A stretch of 39,455 nucleotides of DNA, taken from an uncultured Candidatus Saccharibacteria bacterium (lineage in GTDB: Bacteria > Patescibacteriota > Saccharimonadia > Saccharimonadales > Saccharimonadaceae). A program made the translations under genes and the position numbers. Location: the NCBI GenBank assembly GCA_947090635.1, contig CAMUOM010000007.1, forward strand, positions 1 to 39,455. Direction: 5' to 3'. How positions within the stretch are numbered: position 1 is the first letter of the stretch; each line of letters begins with the position of its first letter. The notes beneath the pieces were generated by a model. That model did no database searches. It worked only from the letters and a program-made list of their open reading frames with translations, and was not told the DNA's origin. Of the stretch, positions 23,540 through 29,625 are shown piece after piece.

Positions 23540-24256
23540 CACTTCTGCGACAATGTCAGCATTTGTGTGAATTTCTGTCACATCGTCCATATCATCAAGG
23601 GCATCAAGTAGTTTGATGACCTTGCGGGCGGTTTCTGGGTCGCTGACAGTGACAGGTTCTTTGGCGACATACTTGAGGCCAGCGTCAGTTACTTCGAGGC
23701 CAGCATCAATTACAGCCTGACGTACCTTATGTAGATCCTTCATATCAGTATAGGCGACAATCTCGCCATCAACTTCTTGAGCATCTTCAGCTCCGGCATC
23801 TAGCACGGTCATTAAATTGTCGTCGCCGGTTGCGTTGATTTCAATCACGCCCTTGTGCTCAAATTGGAACAACACTGAACCCGGTGCAGCAATTGAACCA
23901 CCGTTTTTATTGAGGGTGGTTTTAACATCTGGGAAGGTGCGGTTGCGGTTATCGGTGGCAGCTTCAATAATAATACCGGTGCCACCAGGACCGTAGGCTT
24001 CATAAACAACTTCCTCTAGTGCAGCAGCGTTTTTGTCGGCGCCGCGCGCAATGGCACGCTGGATGGTTGACGCAGGCATGGAAGCGTGCTTGGCTTTATC
24101 GATGGCCATAGCGAGGCTTGGATTCATGCTTGGGTCAGAACCACCACGAGCGGCAATGGCAATCATGTTGCTTAGCTTGGTGAAGGCGGCGCCACGCTTT
24201 GCGTCTTCGGCAGCCTTCTGGCGTTTTGTGGTTTCCCACTTACTGTGTCCTGACAT
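23537..24256 (-). CDS. yebC: YebC/PmpR family protein
   Basis: 239 residues, normal for the family. N-terminal MSGHSKWETTKRQKAA is the family signature, with KLSNMIAIAARGG and NPSLAMAIDKAKHASMP following. The EAYGPGGTGIIIEAATDN segment is also conserved. Members are described as DNA-binding regulators and, more recently, as factors relieving ribosome stalls at proline-rich stretches; the role here cannot be decided. It has a leader of about 26 nt with a good AGGAG Shine-Dalgarno, unlike its leaderless neighbours. Confidence 0.95.
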   Translation of the reverse strand: MSGHSKWETTKRQKAAEDAKRGAAFTKLSNMIAIAARGGSDPSMNPSLAMAIDKAKHASMPASTIQRAIARGADKNAAALEEVVYEAYGPGGTGIIIEAATDNRNRTFPDVKTTLNKNGGSIAAPGSVLFQFEHKGVIEINATGDDNLMTVLDAGAEDAQEVDGEIVAYTDMKDLHKVRQAVIDAGLEVTDAGLKYVAKEPVTVSDPETARKVIKLLDALDDMDDVTEIHTNADIVAEV

Positions 24257-24288
24257 TAATTATTCTCCTTTTGCTCGTAATTATTTCT

Positions 24289-24297
24289 ATTATACCA
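24289..24297 (-). promoter_or_regulatory. Extended -10 promoter of yebC
   Basis: Minus-strand TG-G-TATAAT, hexamer 24294-24289. It is divergent from the +-strand promoter at 24316-24324. Confidence 0.7.
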
Positions 24298-24315
24298 CAA
24301 TCTACGACGTTTTTG

Positions 24316-24324
24316 TGATACAAT
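24316..24324 (+). promoter_or_regulatory. Extended -10 promoter of the 128-aa membrane protein / Clp-like operon
   Basis: TG-A-TACAAT, hexamer 24319-24324, exactly six bases before the ATG at 24331. Confidence 0.65.
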
Positions 24325-24330
24325 AAAAGC

Positions 24331-24717
24331 ATGATCTTTATTGGGCTACTAAAATGGTGGTACGGCGCAGGCTGGCAAGGTGTACTTAGCCGCCAGTTGT
24401 TGGGGCTGCGAGTGACAGCTGATTATTTTAGTATTGGCTTATTATTAAAGACACTATTTTCGCCATTTCGCCAGATTGGCTCGGATGAGACGAGCCGCGA
24501 GGCGGGCGGTAAATTTAATTTATTTATTGATAAATTAATCAGCCGCTCTATTGGCGCAGTAGTGCGCTTAATGACCATCATTGGCGGCGTGGTCTGTTTA
24601 TTGTTTAGGCTAATCTTTGGCGTAATCTGTTTGGCAATTTGGCCAATGCTGCCGTTATCGCCAGTATTTGGCTTAATTCTAACTGTGGTAGTGGGGGCAC
24701 CATGGAAGCTAATTTAG
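24331..24717 (+). CDS. Small membrane protein partnered with the Clp-like ATPase
   Basis: 128 residues. An amphipathic N-terminal part (IGLLKWWYGAGW, residues 4-15) precedes a polar stretch containing LFSPFRQIGSDETSREAGG. A hydrophobic C-terminal half follows, with two transmembrane helices (about 76-104 and 106-124). No catalytic motif is seen and I do not recognise the family. The 3' end overlaps the next gene by 16 bp, so the two proteins are translationally coupled and probably act together at the membrane (inference). Confidence 0.8.
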   Translation: MIFIGLLKWWYGAGWQGVLSRQLLGLRVTADYFSIGLLLKTLFSPFRQIGSDETSREAGGKFNLFIDKLISRSIGAVVRLMTIIGGVVCLLFRLIFGVICLAIWPMLPLSPVFGLILTVVVGAPWKLI

Positions 24718-27122
24718 ACTACCATTCAATTCGTAGCAACAAGGCCCGTTTTTATGAGCGTAACGGTGCGTGGCTAAAAATTGTCTCAATTGTGGCAACA
24801 GTTTTGCTATGTTCTCTGGGCGTTTTATTGTTTTTGATGGGTCAGGCGATGGCTTGGCTGGTGGAATCTTTGGGCTGGTGGGCGTTGGTGCTGACTTTCT
24901 GGGTTTACTTTGATTTGATGCATATTAAAGTAAATCAGGGCGGGCAAAGAGTTGACGATTACCTAAGTGCAGATATTCTTGGTAAATTAGGTAATAATAT
25001 AACACCACTAACGCTATATCAAGCGGCGCTTGAGGCACGGGGTGGCTACTTTATTTCGAGTCGTTTGGGCGTTGACCCTAAGCTACTACAGAGTTTGGTT
25101 AGTAATGACGCCGCTCAAGTCGGGGTGGTGTATCAGACCATGGGCGACATTTGGCGAGGGCTAAGTGAACATAGCGATGTTGTAACGGCGCCAGTGGTGA
25201 TAGCAGCTATCCTATTGAATTCTCCTGGTGTGGAAGATATTTTGCGGACGCATCACGTGGACTATCAAGACTTAAAGAAAGTAGTGGAATGGTACGAGCA
25301 CGTTAGCTATTTGATTGAACAGCAAAAGAAGCCGCGCTTTACTGGTGGCGTGGCGCGCGACTGGTCGTTTGGCTATATTCCGCTACTGCAGCACTTTGGT
25401 ATGAACTTGAGTGCGCAGTATAGTACGCACGGTTCGGGTAATTCAGAGCTAGAGAGCAACCGGCAGATTATTGATAATATGTTAAGTAGTTTGTCGATGC
25501 CGGGGCGCCAAAATGTGGCATTAATTGGTCCATTTGGTGCGGGTAAGTCGGCAATTGTAGATAAGTTTGCCGATATTTTGATGGATGCCGGGGCCAAGGT
25601 TCCAAATAGCCTGAAGTTTAACCAAGTGTTTTCACTCGATGCTTCAGCGATTCTTTCGGCGGCGTCGGGACGGGGCGAAATTGAGAATCTCATCAATCAC
25701 CTGTTAGTTGAGGCCTATCACGCAAAGAACATTATTATATTCCTTGATAATGCTGAATTATTCTTTGAAGATGGCACGGGGTCGGTTGACATTAGTACTC
25801 TGTTGCAGCCAGCAATTGATGGTAGCGGCATAAAGTTGATTATGTCGATGAATCGTCAGCGCTTCTTGCAAATTGCTAAAGCTAAGCCGGCGTTCGCCAA
25901 TTCATTAAACCGCATTGAGGTACAACCAGCTAACGCCGAGGAAACCATGCGCGTTTTGGAAGATAACGCGGTACGACTGGAATATCGTTCGCATGGAGTG
26001 ATTATGTATCAGGCGTTAACTGAGGCGATTCGGCTTAGCGACCGTTATATCTATGATGTGGCACAGCCGCGTAAGTCTGTGCAGCTACTAGAACAGTCGA
26101 TGCAGCAGGCGGTGAATGGTGTGGTGAGTGCTAAGTCGATTGCAGCAACGATTGAGAAAACTTTGGGTATTAAAGTGGGCGGTGATTTAACTTATGGTGA
26201 TGATCAAGCCGAGCGTGAACGCTTGCTAAATCTAGAAGATCTAATTCACCAGCGGATGATTAACCAGAAAAATGCCGTGACGGCGGTGGCTTCAGCTTTG
26301 CGTCGGGCGCGTGCGGGCGTACGGAACGAAAACCGTCCAATTGGTACCTTCCTCTTCCTTGGTCCAACTGGTGTGGGTAAAACCGAGCTAGCGAAGTCGC
26401 TGGCAGCAGTTTATTTTGGCGGCGAAGACCACATGGTGCGTATCGACTTGAACGAATACGTGCGCGCGGATGATGTAGCGCGCCTAATTGCCGATGGCGC
26501 GACGAATGTTAATTCGTTATCGGCGCAGGTACAAAAGAACCCGTTTAGTGTGGTGTTACTCGATGAAATTGAGAAGGCACATCCAAATGTACTCACCACC
26601 TTACTACAGGTGCTAGATGAAGGTGTATTACGTGATATTAATAACCGTGAAATTAGTTTTCGTGATACGATTGTGATTGCTACATCTAATGCTGGCGCGG
26701 ATTTGATTCGTCAATATATTGAGGCGGGCTATCAAATTGAACAGTTCTCAAGTCAGATTCAAGACCAGCTGATTAATTCTGGTGAGTTTAAGCCAGAATT
26801 CCTGAACCGTTTTGACGAAATTGCAGTCTTTCGCCCGCTAACTAAGGATGAGTTGTTGCAGGTGGTGAATTTGATTCTAAAGGGTATCAATAAGAATCTT
26901 GAGACGCAAAAAATTGCCGTAGCAGTAGATGAAGAAGGCCAGCGCTTGCTAGTTGACGCTGGCTATGACCCGCGTCTTGGTGCACGTCCGATGCGTCGTA
27001 TTGTACAAAAGACTGTGGAAAACATTGTGGCGGAAAAGATGTTGACTGGTGAGTTGGTGCCTGGCGCTGGTATTATGCTGCGGGCAGCGGATATTCAAGC
27101 TAGTCTTGATAAGACGCAGTAG
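24702..27122 (+). CDS. Membrane-anchored Clp/Hsp100-like double AAA+ ATPase
   Basis: 806 residues from the ATG at 24702, with a G-rich GTGGGGG just upstream. Two hydrophobic segments (about 25-46 and 57-72) come first. A Clp_N-like helical region follows (about 100-230), then AAA-1 and AAA-2. AAA-1 has Walker A GPFGAGKSA at 276 but a degenerate Walker B, IIIFLDNAE, where Asn350 replaces the catalytic Glu. AAA-2 is canonical: GPTGVGKTE at 554, VVLLDEIEKAHPNV (Asp621-Glu622), FLNRFDEI and the C-terminal GYDPRLGARPMRR of ClpA/B/C. No IGF/IGL-type ClpP loop was identified. It likely unfolds or remodels membrane-associated substrates. Confidence 0.88.
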   Translation: MEANLDYHSIRSNKARFYERNGAWLKIVSIVATVLLCSLGVLLFLMGQAMAWLVESLGWWALVLTFWVYFDLMHIKVNQGGQRVDDYLSADILGKLGNNITPLTLYQAALEARGGYFISSRLGVDPKLLQSLVSNDAAQVGVVYQTMGDIWRGLSEHSDVVTAPVVIAAILLNSPGVEDILRTHHVDYQDLKKVVEWYEHVSYLIEQQKKPRFTGGVARDWSFGYIPLLQHFGMNLSAQYSTHGSGNSELESNRQIIDNMLSSLSMPGRQNVALIGPFGAGKSAIVDKFADILMDAGAKVPNSLKFNQVFSLDASAILSAASGRGEIENLINHLLVEAYHAKNIIIFLDNAELFFEDGTGSVDISTLLQPAIDGSGIKLIMSMNRQRFLQIAKAKPAFANSLNRIEVQPANAEETMRVLEDNAVRLEYRSHGVIMYQALTEAIRLSDRYIYDVAQPRKSVQLLEQSMQQAVNGVVSAKSIAATIEKTLGIKVGGDLTYGDDQAERERLLNLEDLIHQRMINQKNAVTAVASALRRARAGVRNENRPIGTFLFLGPTGVGKTELAKSLAAVYFGGEDHMVRIDLNEYVRADDVARLIADGATNVNSLSAQVQKNPFSVVLLDEIEKAHPNVLTTLLQVLDEGVLRDINNREISFRDTIVIATSNAGADLIRQYIEAGYQIEQFSSQIQDQLINSGEFKPEFLNRFDEIAVFRPLTKDELLQVVNLILKGINKNLETQKIAVAVDEEGQRLLVDAGYDPRLGARPMRRIVQKTVENIVAEKMLTGELVPGAGIMLRAADIQASLDKTQ

Positions 27123-27127
27123 TTTTA

Positions 27128-27136
27128 TGTTATAAT
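27128..27136 (+). promoter_or_regulatory. Extended -10 promoter of the tRNA-Gly/tRNA-Arg/nuclease unit
   Basis: TG-T-TATAAT, hexamer 27131-27136, nine bases before tRNA-Gly. The genes after it show no further clear promoter up to the thermonuclease. Confidence 0.65.
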
Positions 27137-27145
27137 TAGTATGAC

Positions 27146-27220
27146 GCGGGTGTCGTATAACGGTTAATATACGAGTTTTCCAAACTTGCGACGAGAGTTC
27201 GACTCTCTCCACCCGCACCA
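27146..27220 (+). tRNA. tRNA-Gly(TCC)
   Basis: Acceptor GCGGGTG/CACCCGC, anticodon TCC in loop TTTCCAA, D-arm with GTATAACGGTTAATATAC as in other tRNA-Gly(TCC), CCA encoded. Confidence 0.95.
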
Positions 27221-27229
27221 ATATTATTT

Positions 27230-27306
27230 GCCTCAGTAGCTCAGGGGATTAGAGCAGGTGGCTTCTATCCATCGTGTCGGGGGTTCGAATCCCTCCTGAG
27301 GTACCA
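27230..27306 (+). tRNA. tRNA-Arg(TCT)
   Basis: A cloverleaf with anticodon TCT in loop CTTCTAT, a G1-T72 wobble at the acceptor end, encoded CCA. Nine bases after tRNA-Gly. Confidence 0.94.
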
Positions 27307-27330
27307 GATATTATTTTTGGAGGGTAAAAT

Positions 27331-28188
27331 ATGAACGACGAACCGCAGTTAAAACAGAGTGATCCAAATCCAAATCCAAATTCGAATCCAGTAAAGAATC
27401 ATCATAGGCTATCGCGAAAAACCATCGCGTGGATTGTAGTGGCTGTGATGGTAATAGCTGCGGTTGGCCAAAAGCAACAGCATACTGACGTTCAAAATAC
27501 TACGAAAGCGCCAAGTGCTCAGGTAGCGCAGCAGTCAGATGCGAAGTCGAATTCTGATAATAATTCAAATCAGAACCAGAACCAAGCTCCGGCTAATCAA
27601 CCAGATAACAAATCCGATAACAAGCCGGCCGATGATAAAGCTAGTAATCCAGCAAAGCCAGATGCTAAGCCTGCTGCGGCACCAGCTAAACCACCAGTAA
27701 ATCATTCAGCTAAGCCAGCTAACCAGCCAAGTAATGGCGGTGGCTACCGCAGTTTACCACATTGCCGTGTTACTCATGTCTCCGATGGTGATACGCTGAC
27801 GGTGGATTGTCTGCCAACGCGGGTGCGCTTGGTAGGTGTAGATACGCCGGAGAGCACTATTAAGAAGCAGTGTTACGGTAAAGAGGCGTCTAATTACACT
27901 AAGCAGCTTATTGGGCAGAGTGTGTATGTCGAAACCGACCCAGCTTCGGGCGATTTAGACCGTTATGGGCGGCCGCTGCGTTACATTATTCTTGAGGATG
28001 GCACTAATTATAACCAGAAGTTAATTGAGCTGGGTTATGGTATGCTTTATGTCTTTAATCACCAACAGTTTAAGTATAAGGATGCATTTGCGGCGGCTGA
28101 GCAGCGGGCGCATGGCGCTAATCTTGGACTTTGGGGCGCTTGCCAGACGGCGATTAATAAATATGGTAATTACCACGTAACTAATTAG
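27331..28188 (+). CDS. Membrane-tethered thermonuclease (SNase family)
   Basis: 285 residues, with GGAGGG six bases before the ATG. A basic N-terminus precedes a transmembrane anchor (about 31-46). A low-complexity Asn/Asp/Pro/Ala/Lys/Gln linker (about 50-135) leads to the nuclease domain. Catalytic residues of micrococcal nuclease are all present: Asp154 in SDGDT, Arg166, Asp171 and Glu174 in RLVGVDTPE, Arg214 in YGRPLR. It should be displayed outside the cell and cut DNA/RNA in a Ca2+-dependent way. Together with pili and ComEC it may feed nucleotides to the cell (inference). Confidence 0.92.
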   Translation: MNDEPQLKQSDPNPNPNSNPVKNHHRLSRKTIAWIVVAVMVIAAVGQKQQHTDVQNTTKAPSAQVAQQSDAKSNSDNNSNQNQNQAPANQPDNKSDNKPADDKASNPAKPDAKPAAAPAKPPVNHSAKPANQPSNGGGYRSLPHCRVTHVSDGDTLTVDCLPTRVRLVGVDTPESTIKKQCYGKEASNYTKQLIGQSVYVETDPASGDLDRYGRPLRYIILEDGTNYNQKLIELGYGMLYVFNHQQFKYKDAFAAAEQRAHGANLGLWGACQTAINKYGNYHVTN

Positions 28189-28210
28189 CTAATTAATTGG
28201 CCAACTAAAA

Positions 28211-28230
28211 TACCCTCCGCAAGGAGGGTA
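28211..28230. terminator. Bidirectional terminator between nuclease and tRNA-His
   Basis: A perfect hairpin TACCCTCC-GCAA-GGAGGGTA. On the minus strand it is followed by TTTTAG, so it best serves tRNA-His; on the plus strand ATAATTT follows the nuclease transcript. Confidence 0.7.
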
Positions 28231-28239
28231 ATAATTTCA

Positions 28240-28318
28240 TGGGGCGTCTAACAGGACTCGAACCTACGACCTTCTGTGCCACAAACAGACGCTCTAACCA
28301 AGCTGAGCTACAGACGCC
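28240..28318 (-). tRNA. tRNA-His(GTG)
   Basis: Anticodon GTG in loop TTGTGGC. The extra G at -1 is encoded and pairs with C73, the tRNA-His identity element; CCA is encoded. It starts 16 bp downstream of the HTH gene on the same strand. Confidence 0.94.
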
Positions 28319-28333
28319 ATCACTAATATAATA

Positions 28334-28912
28334 TCAGATGCTGCGTAATATTTCAATATGTGCACCGAGATTTTTTAGTTGATGATAAATTGGACGATTT
28401 GCTGTATTGACTTGCCAATAATCGATAAATTTAGTTGGTGTATGTTGCGAGAGTGCGACTAAAACGGCTCCCAGGCAACCTGCTGCAGTGGTAGTATCAA
28501 ACTTAGGTGTGATAGTAAGTGGCAAGTGAACAGCAAAATCGAGTTTAAACTGGTCTGGTGTAGTGCTGGGTTGTGGGCAGACTGCAATGCCGAGTTGGCT
28601 AGCTAAATTAAGCCAAGGCGCTAATTTATCAGTGCGAATTGGCTCTATAGTAATAGTGGTATCAATAATGCTGCCGCCCTGCAATTGCAAATCAAGGCGC
28701 GTTTTGGGCATGATGTTAAGTAGTGAAGCATTGAGAATATCACTGAGACGCGCAACACAGCGTAAGCTGACGTTTTGTCTGCCTTGTTCGATGCGATTAA
28801 CTGTTGATTGACTAGTGCCAAGTTGCATTGCGAGTTCTTTTTGCGTTAGACCGCAGCGCAAGCGGTGCCATTTAATTAGTTCACCCAGCTGAATTAAGTA
28901 GTCTGGTTGCAT
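28334..28912 (-). CDS. HTH (XRE) protein with a truncated MurA-like domain
   Basis: 192 residues. Residues 8-62 form a Cro/C1-type helix-turn-helix (LTQKELAMQLGTSQSTVNRI). The rest (about 70-192) begins LDLQLQGGSI and ends RPIYHQLKNLGAHIEIL, which resembles the start and the repeat end of EPSP-synthase/MurA domains. HTH-MurA fusions of about 480 residues are, to my knowledge, present in Saccharibacteria and Actinobacteria; this protein looks like a shortened paralogue lacking the second lobe and catalytic residues. A regulatory role sensing UDP-GlcNAc or a related sugar nucleotide is speculation. The start is fixed by a -10 six bases upstream. Confidence 0.75.
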   Translation of the reverse strand: MQPDYLIQLGELIKWHRLRCGLTQKELAMQLGTSQSTVNRIEQGRQNVSLRCVARLSDILNASLLNIMPKTRLDLQLQGGSIIDTTITIEPIRTDKLAPWLNLASQLGIAVCPQPSTTPDQFKLDFAVHLPLTITPKFDTTTAAGCLGAVLVALSQHTPTKFIDYWQVNTANRPIYHQLKNLGAHIEILRSI

Positions 28913-28918
28913 AAGCTT

Positions 28919-28927
28919 ATTATACCA
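28919..28927 (-). promoter_or_regulatory. Extended -10 promoter of the leaderless HTH gene
   Basis: Minus-strand TG-G-TATAAT, then AAGCTT (six bases), then the ATG. It fits entirely in the 18-bp gap after the upstream gene. Confidence 0.75.
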
Positions 28928-28930
28928 CAG

Positions 28931-29359
28931 TTATTTGGGGTCTGGTGCCTTAAGTTTTGGCCAAAATAGGGCTACTAGAGTGACAAAAATACTCAAAATG
29001 GCGAGCCAAATACCCCAACCGGCATGTGGGCTGATTAAGCTATCGAGATTTGATCCGGTTATAAAAATAATGAAGGCTATGACGAGAATGTGGCAGATGA
29101 TTGCCAGCCAAGCAATTGATTTAAAGCCAGTTACGGCGGCGAGCAATAAAATAACACAAAGACCAGTAATAATATTGTTTAGCGTAACTTGGTTAAATAG
29201 GTCAACACTAATACTCACACTCATATCATTAAATTTAATGCGTTGGATGAGTTGATTGATATTAGAGGTAGCTGGGTTGATATTCAGCCAAATTTGTGAG
29301 GCACTGGCTAAGGTAATAAGTGCAGCTCCAAAGATAGTAAGTCGTCGAACAACTTTCAT
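28931..29359 (-). CDS. Four-helix membrane protein of unknown function
   Basis: 142 residues with about four transmembrane segments (approximately 5-24, 60-78, 81-101 and 115-134) and a short Lys/Pro-rich C-terminus. A longer loop after helix 1 (SQIWLNINPATSNINQL) probably faces outside. No catalytic motif, family not recognised. It is upstream of the HTH gene on the same strand, but each has its own -10. The ATG lies six bases from a TATAAT. Confidence 0.75.
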   Translation of the reverse strand: MKVVRRLTIFGAALITLASASQIWLNINPATSNINQLIQRIKFNDMSVSISVDLFNQVTLNNIITGLCVILLLAAVTGFKSIAWLAIICHILVIAFIIFITGSNLDSLISPHAGWGIWLAILSIFVTLVALFWPKLKAPDPK

Positions 29360-29365
29360 AGTTTA

Positions 29366-29374
29366 ATTATAACA
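29366..29374 (-). promoter_or_regulatory. Extended -10 promoter of the four-helix membrane protein
   Basis: Minus-strand TG-T-TATAAT, then TAAACT (six bases), then the ATG at 29359. Confidence 0.75.
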
Positions 29375-29400
29375 CAAGCTGTATTTTACTGGAGACAAAT

Positions 29401-29422
29401 AAAAAAGCGACCAAACGGTCGC
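29401..29422 (-). terminator. Terminator of tRNA-Lys(CTT)
   Basis: Minus-strand hairpin GCGACC-GTTT-GGTCGC followed by TTTTTT, nine bases after the tRNA. Confidence 0.85.
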
Positions 29423-29430
29423 ATAAAATC

Positions 29431-29506
29431 TGGTGGGTTGAGAGGGGCTCGAACCCTCGACACCAGGCTTAAGAGGCCCGTGCTCTACCAACTGAGCTAT
29501 CAACCC
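29431..29506 (-). tRNA. tRNA-Lys(CTT)
   Basis: A cloverleaf with GGGTTGA/TCAACCC acceptor, anticodon CTT in loop CTCTTAA, encoded CCA. It differs from tRNA-Lys(TTT) at 20336-20411 by the anticodon base and a few compensatory stem changes, so the two are duplicates. A possible -10 TACTAT (29524-29519, minus) lies upstream. Confidence 0.95.
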
Positions 29507-29571
29507 TTAACGACTACAATAGTATCATACTATTTTTGTTTTGTCTAGTGTTTTGTTTTAATTTTTTGCGC

Positions 29572-29577
29572 TATAAT
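29572..29577 (+). promoter_or_regulatory. -10 of the secreted 747-aa protein gene
   Basis: TATAAT, preceded by GCGC rather than a TGn. The leader to the ATG at 29626 is about 42 nt and holds TTGGAG (29615-29620) as ribosome-binding site. Confidence 0.6.
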
Positions 29578-29625
29578 GGAAACATAATTATTTAAATAAA
29601 AACATTAAATCACATTGGAGTTATC

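Noticed and set aside
24639..24701. Earlier start for the Clp-like ATPase
   Set aside because: It lies out of frame inside the 128-aa gene and yields no conserved sequence; the ATG at 24702 follows a G-rich ribosome-binding region.
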